Shown one piece after another: positions 41,130-54,402 of a DNA stretch of 64,000 bases (position 1 is the stretch's first letter; the number at the start of each line of letters is the position of its first letter). A program made the position numbers and the translations under genes. Origin of the DNA: Elgaria multicarinata webbii (Eukaryota > Chordata > Lepidosauria > Squamata > Anguidae); assembly GCF_023053635.1 (NCBI RefSeq), contig NC_086180.1, positions 39,484,947 through 39,548,946 of the forward strand, given 5' to 3'. The notes under the pieces were generated by a model. The model was given only the letters and a program-made list of their open reading frames with translations. It had not been told where the DNA came from and did no database searches.

Positions 41130-44100
41130 TAAAGTATATTTACTGACAGAAATTAAATTAGAAGCAAGTGATATTACAAAAGTTGTCAGGCCTTGTCTCC
41201 TAGGAAGGATGAGTTTTTATGAATTCCTTTTTCGGCGATGTTTGAGTCTGCCCAGGTCATGCAGGTTTTTACTGTGTCATCAAGGCCAGAGTTTAGATGC
41301 CCAAGAGGCAAGAGGACAGCAACCTCTTTCAAACTTGGATCTGATCTGATGGCTATAATTTATGTTTTTACAACTTTTGAGTTTTGTAGTCAAAATTATT
41401 TTTTATGCTTTTTGAGGGGAATCTGAGTTGGGTTTTCTTGATCTGAATCCAAATCTGTCTGTACCTAAGCAATACACTTCACTGTGATCCCAACACAAGA
41501 GTGGCAGCCAAGATGGCTGATGTCAACAGCATTTACTTGCCTTTGGGGACACAATGCTGAACTACTTTTGAAGGACAGCTAATAGTAGGCCTAATATTGA
41601 TCCCCAAAGTGAAAAATTACAAAATAGCTGCCAACTGAAATCTGTTTGATTTGTAACCAGAACAAAGAAAGGTTTACAACTACAGAAATAGCACCTTACA
41701 TCACATTAGAACGACTCTTTTTATAACTTCCAGTTCTTTTTATATTTGCTTTTTATATGTTTCTATATTTCTACTGAAGGTATAGTAGGGGCAAAATAAT
41801 AGGATTCCTTGATTATTTTACAGAAATCAGATTTATTTCTCTAAAGTTTTGATAGAATCTAAACCAGCAAAAAGAAAAAACTGGAATTATATTAAAGGAG
41901 CACAAAAAATGGATACAAACAAATGAATACTATACTTCAAGGGAGGACCTTTAAACTGCTGAATCTCAGCCATCTCTTAGCTGAACTTCTAAAAAATTGG
42001 CAATCTCACCACAAGGACTCTCTGGGCAAGATGATATAGTCTTTCTTATATTATGATCAGAATGTACAGGCCTATACAATTTTGTTAGAATATTTTTCTC
42101 AGAATTCCACATAAGCATAAACTGGAACTTGAACGACATTGAATTCTTCTTTATGAAAGTGTGTAGCCAGTGCTTTAAGAAACCACCAGATATTTTTCTC
42201 TTAAATTTTCAACTGCATAGCTATTGATAATAAAATTCCACATCTTGTCATTCAAGGTTGTTTCATATGGCCTTAACTGGAGGGCTACGTTCATAGCCAA
42301 GGACAATGGGTTGGATCTAGACTTAAGAGTAGACTCACTGAAATAAATGGGACTAATGTCAGTCATGACTAACTTAGGTGCTAGTGATTTAAATGATATT
42401 CTGTATTAGCAGTCTATGGTTCCACTGTTGCCCAGAACACAAAATCTGAATTGCAATGATATAGGGCAATTCAGAGAAGCCTATGGGAAAAATTGAGGGG
42501 AGACATGATAGCACTCTTCAAATACTTAAGGTTGTCACACAGAGGAGGGCCAGGATCTCTTCTCGATCATCCCAGAGTGCAGGACACAGAATAACGGGCT
42601 CAAGTTACAGGAAGCCAGATTCCGGCTGGACATCAGGAAAAACATCCTAACTGTTAGAGCAGTATGACAATGGAACCAGTTACCTGGGGAGGTTGTGAGC
42701 TCTCCCACACTAGAGGCCTTCAAGAGGCAGCTGGACATCCATCTGTCAGGTATGCTTTAGGGTGGATTCCTGCATTGAGCAGGGGGTTGGACTTGATGGC
42801 CTTGAAGGCCCCCTTCCAACTCTACTATTCTATGATTCTATGAAAAACTACATTGTTTTGCTACTTCATTTGTTACTTATTTCCCAACATCGTAATACCT
42901 TAGTAACTCCTGGGGTTACCAGTTTGTGATGCAACTACAAACAGAAGTTTAAGTACGTTATAGGAAACAGATAAATACTTTCTCTCATTTAAACTGAGAA
43001 AACATATTTATGAGACAAGTTAATACTGCACATTTTCTCAATTCTGGAAATAATTGCATTGTTTTGTAAGAAATTCTCAGTTTTTCAAATGTTGGTCTGT
43101 TCTATATATTTCAGGAACATTACCAACATTTGGTATTGTATAAACACAGCTATAACTTGCACTTTATGCAGATATGGTTTACGAAAAGTGTATCAGGGCA
43201 TATTGGGAGTGGGGGATCTAACAAATTCAAAACAATGGAAACATGTTGAAAAGAACAATGATTTGCATTAGAGATGACTGACTGCTTGTATTCAGAAAAC
43301 ATCTGCACAAAATTTTGTTCATTGGCTGAGAAGGGAATCAAGCCATGTGACAAAACATTTGAAAGATAAACAACAACCCACGCACCCCGAAAATAGAAAA
43401 ATGTGACCCAATGTTCTGTTAACACATTTTCCCTAAAAAGAAAACAGAAAGTCTGTTACAGAATTTTAGGATATTTCTTAGTGAAGCCAACACTCTCTGA
43501 GCCTATTCAATAGATTGTATTTTGACAATTCCCAAACTAAAAAGTTAAGCTAAGTAAAGAGCCAGACCAGCATGACCTGCTACTTTCTGGTGGTTTGGAG
43601 GATTATCTGAAACAAGCCTCAGCACCACACCAAATTATAGTTAAGCTTCTTTATCCATGTTTTGGTGTGATGTTTTATATATGCTGCTAAAGGGAGGAAT
43701 TCCAACAGAGAGTCTTCTTGTTGGCCGCTGTTAGGCTCTGGAACACCCTGCCAAGAGAGGCTAGATGCCCCTCTTTCTGTTGTCCTGTTGTCATTCCACC
43801 AGCAGGCAAAGGTGTTTTTAGTCAGGCAGATCTTTGGCATATAAACTAGTCTTTTAAAAATGTTTTTAGAATGTTGTTAACTGATTTTATTATTTTACTT
43901 TCTTTTAAATTATTACATCATACTGTAATCTAAACCACTTAGAGATTGTGACACAGAAGTATTGTAACTAACTAAAAAAAGTCTGTTTACTTCTCTTGTT
44001 ATGTTTGTAATTTCTTTGTTTTATGCTATGTTTAATTAAGATGTTGTTAATCTGGATTTTATTGTTAGCTACCATGAACACCATATTTTGCGTGAAACGG

Positions 44101-47100
44101 CAGAACAGAACAGAAATTAAAACAGCTTTTAGTTTACCAGCGAACAGAAGCTACAGTATCCAATTCTAACATGGAGGATATTCCAAATCTAATGCTCCAT
44201 TTCAGATATAAATTATGCCTTTCCATGACCCACATGCAGGAAATGTGTTTGCTCACGGTCCTTTTGATTTTCTTTATAGCATTTCCCAGCACAGAAGCCT
44301 TCTTCATACATTCAAGTGTAAAAAGCAATTTGTCAGCTTGTCTGATAGAGAAAGATGTAAACAACAAAAGGACAAAGCTTTGAGTAACTGACAAAGATAA
44401 CCTTGCAGATCTGTTCCATGCTGCCCTGGGATCATAGCCATATTCTATTGATTTTAGTGGAACTTTCCTCAACTTAAGCATGCCTAAAATCAGACCCACA
44501 GCTACAGCTTAACTACACTGTAACATGCACCAGACTAATCGCTGGACTTTAGCATGTAGATTGTGTTGCTGGATACAATTGGTACGTGCAAAAGGATATT
44601 GCCTGGTATAAAACAGCCAGGCTAAGGTGCATAATGAACTACTTAGATTGTGTTTGTCAGTGTATGTTCCAATCTGATGGCCAGTGAATTTAAGATCCCA
44701 TGCTGATTAGCTCTTTAGTGATGGACAGAATAATGATGGACTCATTTCCCTTTCCAACTAATGATCAATATTGTCAAACCTAACAGAACCAGCAATCTCT
44801 TCGGTTGGTATGCATGTATTTGTGGACATGGTTTGTGCAGTGTCATATTCCTAGTCTTTCAGTTACTTCTCATTAATATAAAAACCAGAGGCCAGAAAGA
44901 TCACTCAGTTCCAACTTCATTTCCCTCGGACAGCAGAAGCAAAGGGGAGTACCCGCTGGCTTCTGACGTTAGTCAAAAGAACAAGGGCTGCAGAGTCAGT
45001 CAAGCCAAGACCAGCAGAAAGGGAAGCTCAGCCTGGCCCCAATTGGACATACCCATTTGCAACTTACCATGTTGCCCAGGCATCGTCAAACTGATCTACC
45101 TTCTCATTCTACAGCTCTTCCCTTCTCTTTCTATCCTGTCTACTTTTTTAGTTTGCAAGCCTGAGCGCAGGGCCTGACTTCCATTTTTTCTATATTTATT
45201 GATATGAGGCTCTTCAGGAGATAATATTTGTTTGAAAAGCAGAATAATATAATTGAATAAGTAAACAAACAAACCTGAGAGGCCTATTTAGAAAAACAAG
45301 ATTGGATCCAAGAACTCATGAATGAAAGAAAAATAAGAACTAGTACGATTCTGCAAATGATTGTGCATAAGTCCACACAATGATATAACAGCCAGGCTCT
45401 ATAGGAATTCCCACACTCCTTCAAGAACATATTTAGGTTTAGTTTCATGTTACCCAAGAAACATTGTATTGTGAGGTGCCAACCAGCCCTTCCATTAGCA
45501 GAAAACTGTAGAAGCGCACCTTTGAATCCATTCTAATAAATGTTACAATAAAAAAGAAACAACCCTAATATGTGATGCTGAAGTGAGTTATATTAAATGG
45601 CATATGACTTGGTGAAATCGGCAGAAAATTATTTAAAGAGAATGTTCAGGTATCTCAGCAATGCTTCTTATAATTTAGAGCAGAATCCTGTGTGTTCAGA
45701 AGTCCCATTGAGTTCAATGAAGCTTACTTCGAGGTAAACGGGTACATGATAGCAGCCTTAAAGTCCCACTCATTCTTGATGAAGTGATTGCTTAATGTTC
45801 TACCTTGTCTCCAATTGTTTTATGCTAGATTGCAACTGCTGCAAGCGTCTATCTGATGCTTCTTCTCTCTCCTGAGCAGCTAGTACCTCTTCTTCCTGGA
45901 AGCCACAGAAATTCAGTTTTTTTATATCAGAATTTTGCTTGGATATAAGAAAGCAGATGAATCATTAAAATAAAGACCAATTAATTCTTTGAGCATGAAA
46001 TCAGACAAACAATGCAGTTTACCTTTCTGGTCATCTGGGCCCGAAGATCCTCAATGAGCCTGGTCATTTCTTCAACCTTTCCAGCTGCTGTTCTCAAGTC
46101 CAGTTTGGATTGTCTACATGCAAATATACACATCACTCTTAATTAAATTATCCTTACTCAATTGCAAAAAGAAAAAGGTTCTTAAAGTTACTAGTTACAA
46201 CTGCATTTTCAAACGTAATGGAATTTTGTTGTGAAAAGACAATTTTGCCCTCGCTAAAAGGAGAACATTCGTGTCGGACAATAATAAGGCATCTCTTTAC
46301 TCATTTCGTATCGCTTTGGTCAACTTGGTGTGTTAATAAATGGTAAGATTTCTGCTGAAACCACTTGTGTGGCAGTGGCAGGGGCCTCGTCTGGGTACCA
46401 CTATGTCTATAAGCAGCTCACCGTACAGATCTCTAAGGCAGCACCATGATCCCCCAAGACTGTGTGGTGTGGAGATTTTCCACATAGTGAATCCATACAT
46501 GTAACACCAGCTAACACAAGTGGTTGATATGTGAAAACTTAAAAGATATTTCTTTATATCTATACAAGCCTCAACACACTCAGGAACTTGGTTATAGTAG
46601 CCTTCACCAACTAGGTCCCCTCCAGATGTTTTGTTCAGGAATATTAGTTGTAGTCTAAAACATCTGGAGGGCACCAGATTGGGAAGACTTACTGATAGGT
46701 TTACATCTCCACATGTAGCTAAAAACGTTCAGTTGATGATATCTAATAAACCGCTAAGTTGCCATGCTTAATTCCATTGCACACAAGACCATTACACTAA
46801 AGTATTTATTCACTCTCATTCACTGCTACGTAGGCAAGGACAAGCCCCTAAGGCTGTAGCAATCAATGATTCATGCAAGGATTCTTTTTCTGAATGATAC
46901 AAGAAAAGACTGTAATTGCATTTTAAACTTCCAGTGCAATTTTAGAATGAAACTAAAGCCAAATATAATACAAAAGTGATAAAATATGTAACTTTTTTTA
47001 AAAAAAACCAAGGAAGCTTAACTATTTTGTCCGATTTTCTTCAAATTATATAAAATGACTATTTGAACCTCCGATACATGCAAAACAAAAACACCCTTTA

Positions 47101-50100
47101 AAACCATAATACAATTAAAAATTAGACAGCTGAGCAAAGTTTACAACTTTTACATATATTATTTTAGACATACTTTCATGCTGAAATTCTACTTGGGATA
47201 AACAAGTGCCGGTAACTGATAATTTGCCTTACTGGGGAAGGAACACAGTTGAACTGCAAACCCAATGAAAGACTTTCACATACATAGACACACACACATA
47301 TATGCCACATTTGGACATGTAACAACCCATGGTTAATAAATCAAGGGTTGTTTAGATGATGAATGGGAGTGAGCATGCATGCTGGTACCACAATTCCTGC
47401 TTATCATGGCTGGAGATGGCTGCATGGGGATATGGAGCGGTGGATTACTGAATCAACTAATTATCAATATCTCACAAAGGAAAAGACTGCTGCCATCCAC
47501 TTTAAAAACAAGCAATGTTAAAGCCACTACTGATGAAAAAAACACCTCCCCCCCCTAATTCCTTGCGCTGTAAAATTATACACCCAAGCCTAGCATTCTT
47601 TTTTTTCCCTTTAAGTGAAGTTGGTTGAACATGCAGCAATTTATCGGTTCTAAGAACTTCTGGATGAAATGGATTATCTTGATCTATTTCAATATGGTTT
47701 AAGAATCGAAAACATTGCTGAACTATCACAGCTCAACCGTAGCACAACTAATTCAGAGGGCAATATCCAATGTGACATGAACACCATTGTCAAGTGCATT
47801 GCACTAGCATAAAGGACATCTAGAGCAACAGCAATAGCATTAGATGGTGCGACCGGTTTTCCAGGGAATCCTGTAACTCCAGACAACGCTACTGGTGTTG
47901 CAATAAAGGTCCCATATGCTAGCACAACATAAGTTGCATTAGTGCTTGTGTCGCACTGGATACTACCCAGAATAATAATACAAAATCAAATAACCATTAG
48001 CTTGTATTCAAAGGTGCTTGTGTGCAAGCGGAAACCATTTTCACTCATGAATGGTCATGCCCTGATTTTCACCAATTCCCCATACATTGAAAATAAGGGC
48101 ACCATCATTCATAAGTGAAAATGGTGTGCAGCTCCCAAAACAGTTAGTGCAATATGGAGTGTGACACAGAAATTGTAATGGGTGGGGATCAATGAAAATT
48201 GGGTGGCACATTTCACAAGCACTTCCCACTCATGAAAAAATACCCTTGGATATAAACTGTTGTCACTTACAGTTTAGTATTACTGTTATGTATATTTGGG
48301 TTTAATGAACAAGGTAGAGAATTACTAGAGCTCACCAAATAAAATTTTTAGAAGCCCCATTTATACCTCTGTTGCTTGCGTAGTTGTTCCAGTTCTACAT
48401 TCTGTTCCATTACAGTCTTCAGAAATACCCGATTAGTCTATAAGAGAAAAGCCTTTAAGTACATTTCACAAGATGCCAAAGACCTCAAAATCAAGAGGTC
48501 TTATGGTACAGTAAGGTTGTTCTTTGACACCAAAACCTATTTCAGATGTCACTTTTTAAAGCCATGGGAATCAGATTTAGGCACATGCAACTGGGCTGGT
48601 GGAAGCAGACCTTCCTAGCTCTTCTTCCCCTCAGCAGCCCCTCAAGCTCCATGAAAATGGTACACAGAGAGCCAGGGGACCCAGCTGAATGGTGTCCACT
48701 GTGATGTGATGAGGGGGATTGCCAAAAATTGGGCAGAGGCACCGTCTGCAAGCAGAGCCCTTCTGTCAATAGAAGGAAGATCTTGGATGCAACCCATGGA
48801 TACACACATCTGTGTCTTAAGCAACATGAACTCTGCTTTTCAAAAAGCCTTCTCTTTCCTTACTGTTTACTACGCCACTGAATACATCTATGTCTCAGAG
48901 TGAAATGGAACTAATAAATAGTGACAGTGAAACTGAAGGTGCCAACAACCTTAGTGGAAGAGAGTTGAACTCTATTGAGATAAGTGAGTGGCTGTCACCA
49001 TATCAGGCATAGTTCTTTGGGTTGCTAAAATTAATTAGTGTCCCAATCCCTACATCATGGCAGAAATTCCTGGCTTGTTGTTTAACTCAGGAATTATGGG
49101 GACGAGCAGAGTGCGCAAGCTGTGCACTTCATCTCTCCGCTTTGAGTTACTGGGTTGTTTTGTGATATACGAACCCAGAAACTCTTGGTTGTTTATGGGA
49201 TAAACAACTCACAGTTAAACCAACAACAAACCATGGACAACTGTTGAGTTAATTCTGTTTAACCCATAAACAATGAGCACATGGCTCATATGCACAGCTC
49301 ATCCTGCAATCCCTGGATTAAACAACCCAGGAATTGCTACCAGGTCAGTATTTTTCTTCTTAAAATTAGACAAAGTAAGGGAAATATATGTCTTTAAATT
49401 TTTACAAGTATTCAAATAAAAAATTCTATGTTATAACATTCAGTCACATTAAATGTGCTTTAGTATTTTCTTCAAATGTTTCTGGTCAAATACTTGTAGC
49501 ATATTAGGACAAAAAAACACCACATCATGTTTTTTTTCTTTGTTGTTTACCAAATACAAGTAAAATAATTATGCTTAATGGAATCTCTCTAGGGCGTCAA
49601 AACATATTCTGATGCAAATGATCCTATGCAAATTAACCTAATTTGCACTGGAAAACGTTCTGATACAAATGAAAAATTTTCCTATGCAAACAACCCTATG
49701 CAAATTTACCTAATTTGCACTGGGAAATTTTCCAATTCAAAATTTTCCGGAAAACCTACATCACTGCTCTTAACTTCACCATCTCTTTCATTACCCTCTG
49801 ACAGACATGACACAAAAGGGGGATCAGGAGTAATGCAGGGAGAAAAGCAGTACTATGGGTAATTAAAGATAAAATAAAAGTAGGTAAACAAGTTTTGTTC
49901 CACAGAGGCTTATTTCTTTATGAAGTAGCAGATTTATTTATTTATAATACTTTTATGCTGCTTAATATATTAAAATATCTAAAATACAACATAACAATAC
50001 AAAAACAAAATAAAAATAAGAAATAATTAAACAATTAAACACTTAAAAATATTACAAAATCAGAATAAAAAAAATAGTGTGGTAACATAGTTCCTCATAG

Positions 50101-51787
50101 GTCAGGTAAAGCCTGTGTAAATAGGTGTGTTTTCACGAGGTTTTTAAAATTTCTGCCACCACTTCTAGCTCTTGAACCACACATGGGAGAGTATTCCACA
50201 GGATGGGTGTAACCACAGAAGAGGCCTATTTATTTGTTTACAGTATTTATATACTGCTTCCCCATTCAAAATTTTGGACAAAATTAAATAAAAAACAGAA
50301 TAAAAAAACTACTTAAAAATACTGTTTAAGTACTCCATCATGGAACGACCAGTAAAGCCTTCTCAGAAGAACTCAGGGGTTGATTGAGTATATATATGGC
50401 TACCAAAAATTTTATTAAGGCAACCCAGCATGGGTTTTAGCCAGATACAAGAATCATAATATAAAAACATTACAGCATTGTATTAAACATCAAATATTGA
50501 ACTTTTACATATAAAACATCATATATAGTGCTGGGATTTTTACCAGCAATCTTAGTTATCAGGGGACACTAAGTCTTTCCTAATTTTTGCCGCTTTCACT
50601 GCAAAGCAAGCCAGGTTTAACAAGATGGATTTCGCAGTGTTTGTAAATAAGTAGCCAATTTTATCCAGATCTGTATAATGAGTAATTGAAGCCAGAAATC
50701 TCGCTAGATGTTTATCCCTAGGGGTGTTGTATGATTTACAGTATAGAACATAATGAACTGTATCCTCTACTGCTTGGTCACCACAAAGAGTATATATATG
50801 GGAAGATGTTCAGCTAGGGATCTTGGTCATTTTACACCAGGGAGCCTTCAAAACTCCACAATGCCAAAGAGGGCACTCAGGAGTGATTAAACTGATGGTC
50901 CTATGTGACTTGCTATTCCACAGTATAGCAAGGGCCCCAAAAGAATTGCTGGCTACTGGAAAATCCTCTAGAATTCTGAAATCCCTCAGATCTCTGTATA
51001 CTTTTTAATGTTCACTGTTTTTAACTTTTGTAAACCACCCAGAGAGCTTCGGCTATGGGGCGGTATACAAATTTAATAAATAAATAAATAAATATTTCCA
51101 TCTCCCTCCAAGCCAGACACAGCCTGACTTCCTGACACACAAGCTAGCAGGTGCAAGTCTGCTCTATATGGAGCTATAACACAAGCAGCATTAAATCAGG
51201 AGCCTATAAATAACAAATAAATAACCTTATTTTCTAGATTAGAGCAGGACCAGGACCGGTTGTTGTTCTCCATCCAACAAATCAATTGAAGTGGGTGAAA
51301 ATGAAGTAGAAGATATCATACAGCAACTTATAACTATGGTACAGTTTATAATTTATGCAGATAAAAAACTGACACTCCTATATAGAAAGTGCCTGGAATC
51401 TGTTTTGGAAACGTCTGCAATTGCTTTATTTTTTTCCTCTTTTATGCGGTAGGCTAAAACAGTTTCAATACATTATAATGTTCAGCGTTTCACTTACTGA
51501 CTCCGTTTTTTCATTGGCTAAATGCAGTTGTTTTGTTAGTTGCTGAAAGCTTGTCAATTGATCCTAAAAAGAAAATGCAGACCATGCAATTATAATCTAA
51601 AGGATTTATCATCAACATAAAATTGAATGCTCAAGTTTAATGTTTTAAACATTTGAATACTATTATTATATTGTATACATTCCCACTGGCTCTTGTCCAG
51701 AGCTCTCTTTGACAGTCAGCCTGATATTTCAAATGAAACAAACAAACAGCATAAAGCAATAATGGCATATATCAACCACTAACAAGC

Positions 51788-51819
<32 letters not shown>

Positions 51820-53621
51820 CGCATGCACACACATATATGAGAAGTAAAAATATGCACAAAAGACTCAGAGGAGATGGCAAGTCATGGCTGAACTTATCAC
51901 ATTTCTGCAATCAGTGTGTGCTACTTTCACCAGAACCAAAAGTGGTTTTTTACATGTAGAAAAACTGAAGTCAGTCAATGGCAGGTAATCAACCTCTGAA
52001 CCTCAAAATCAAGAGCTTTGAAAGCATGACCAGAGTTTCCTTTCTGATACGCCATGTGGAAAATACACGGTTACATTCTTAAGACAGTCTTTGCAGTCTC
52101 AAGGGAATGGGAAGAAGGGTGGTTTTTTTAACACAAAGATAAGAACAAGCTGAATTACTTTTTGTTTCTGCCTTTCCACAATATGAATTTGTGCTTCCGT
52201 CATATGTTCCTGATATATCTGCTGAAGTCGCTCCAATTCCTGCGATACTGTCTGCCAAAGTTCTAGTACATGTTCCTTTTCCTACAAAAAATATAAATAA
52301 AAACAAAGATAGTATACGAGCGAGAAACTTCCTTTCTGTTTTGCACTGAGAGAGCTTCTGCTATTGGGCAGTATAGAAATGTAATAAATAACTAAATAGA
52401 CAAATCAGCAGACTGAAAACTAAGATGGATTTTTTTTTGCAAAATCATTCTGTTACATTAATTTGATAATACTACCTACCTTCCAAAGTGATGCTGCTTT
52501 ATTTATTATTTACACACTTTTTGTCTGTTATATATTGAAGCAGCAGAAACGTACTCTTTATGAGAAAGTCACAACTTTATTTACATTGCTATGCATATAT
52601 ATCAACTCCAACCAAATATTTTAATAAACATTAATATTTTGTTCCCATTCCTGCCACCAAGATTGGGATTCAAGGTTTGTTGTTCCAGTTGTGAAAATGA
52701 GAAGCATTATTACATGTATGTTCTATTAAACTTCACTGATCTAACATCAGGGTGAAAGCCCTGAAATTAAACGCAAGCTTAAAATCCAAACAAAAATGTT
52801 ACTTTGAACGGTACACACCTTCAGCAAAAAGGACCTTTTTGAAGACAGATACTTTATTTATTTATAGTACATTTATATCTATTTAAATCCCTAAGCTGTT
52901 TACATTAAAATACTGCATAATATAGAAACAAGATAAAAAAGGAAATAATTAAAAACAATTAAGAACATTTAGTGTGCAATCTTATGCATGTTTTAACAGA
53001 AATAAGCACTACAACTCCCAGCATCCTCCAGCTAGCCATTAAAATCCTTGAAGGCACAATCCTATGGGACGTGCCCTGGGTTCTAGTAAGCCTCAGAAAG
53101 CAGAGGCTTACATGCATCCAGTGCAGAGCAGGAGGCATTTTGCATTTTAGTTAGACAGGTGATTTCACCTGTCTAGTGGAGGTTTCAAGGAGTGGGGGGA
53201 GGAAGCCCTGCATCCCTAGTCTTCTCCTGTCCTCACCCCCAGGAACACCTTCGTTTTGCATGCCATAGAGGTAGCTGGTGTAGTTCTTTCTGCACTGGCT
53301 ATGATGGGGAGGTGAGGGCAATTTGCTGGACTTTAGAGGACTTGAGACTGCACCCTAAGAAGGTCACATTAAAATACAACAAAACAATATAGAAATAACA
53401 TAAAAATATTAAGTAAAAACATTAAAAACAATGAGAAACATTACAACATCATAATGATAAAATAGGGTGATAACAGAGTCCATCACAGGTCAGGGAAAGC
53501 CAGTATGGATAGATGTGTTTTCAAGAGGCATTTAAAATTTGCCTCCACTTCTGCTGTCTTTAAACCTTGTTGATCTTATCAAGCAACAGAGTCACAGTCA
53601 CAGTCACAGTCACAGTCACAG

Positions 53622-53654
<33 letters not shown>

Positions 53655-54366
53655 AAGTCAGGACGAATGTTTGAATCCACTCACCTTATTTGCTAGTTGT
53701 AGCTGTTCTTGAAGATTTCTTAATAAGTTTTCATCCATTATTGTTCCATCCCTCGAAGCAGAGCCAGTTGGCAAAGCATCCAACTGCTTTTCAATAGCCT
53801 CTTTCAGTTCTTCATGCAGTCTATATTACAAGTAAGTGGGCAATCAATTACTTTTAAAATAGCAATCCTATCTCACTTACGTTAGAAATGAATCATTCAT
53901 TTGAAGTTTTAAAAAATTCAAGTTTAGAGGAATGTTTTAAGTTATTCTGAAAATTTTAAATGCACAGGAGATTTTCTGCATTACATACGCAAAAGAAAGG
54001 ACATCACATTTATTGCTTTAGAATATACATTATGGAAGGTATCTGTGGATCCCTTATGACTATGATCCTGACACACTACAGAAACTAACCATGTGAACAC
54101 TTGGAACTTGCTGTAGCTTCTTGCTGTGCAGCTAAGAAATAGACAAGCTGAGATCAAGTGGCTGCTGCTAGGGAAATGTTTTCAGACAAGACTGAGTCAG
54201 CACTTGACTATCTTTTGAAATATGCCCTATAGTCACAGAATCAAAGCAATTTTGGTTTCTTGTGGAAAACAGTGGAAGGAACTCAATGGGCTGGATCAAG
54301 CGTTCTTCCACTGGTAGTAGCGTCTCAGTGGAGTTCTGCTGAGAAAACATGCACTGACAGAAAGAG

Positions 54367-54402
<36 letters not shown>

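Noticed and set aside
53588-53653. Short regular repeats as a possible CRISPR-like array
   Set aside because: A plain hexamer and CA microsatellite without spacers, in a vertebrate intron.
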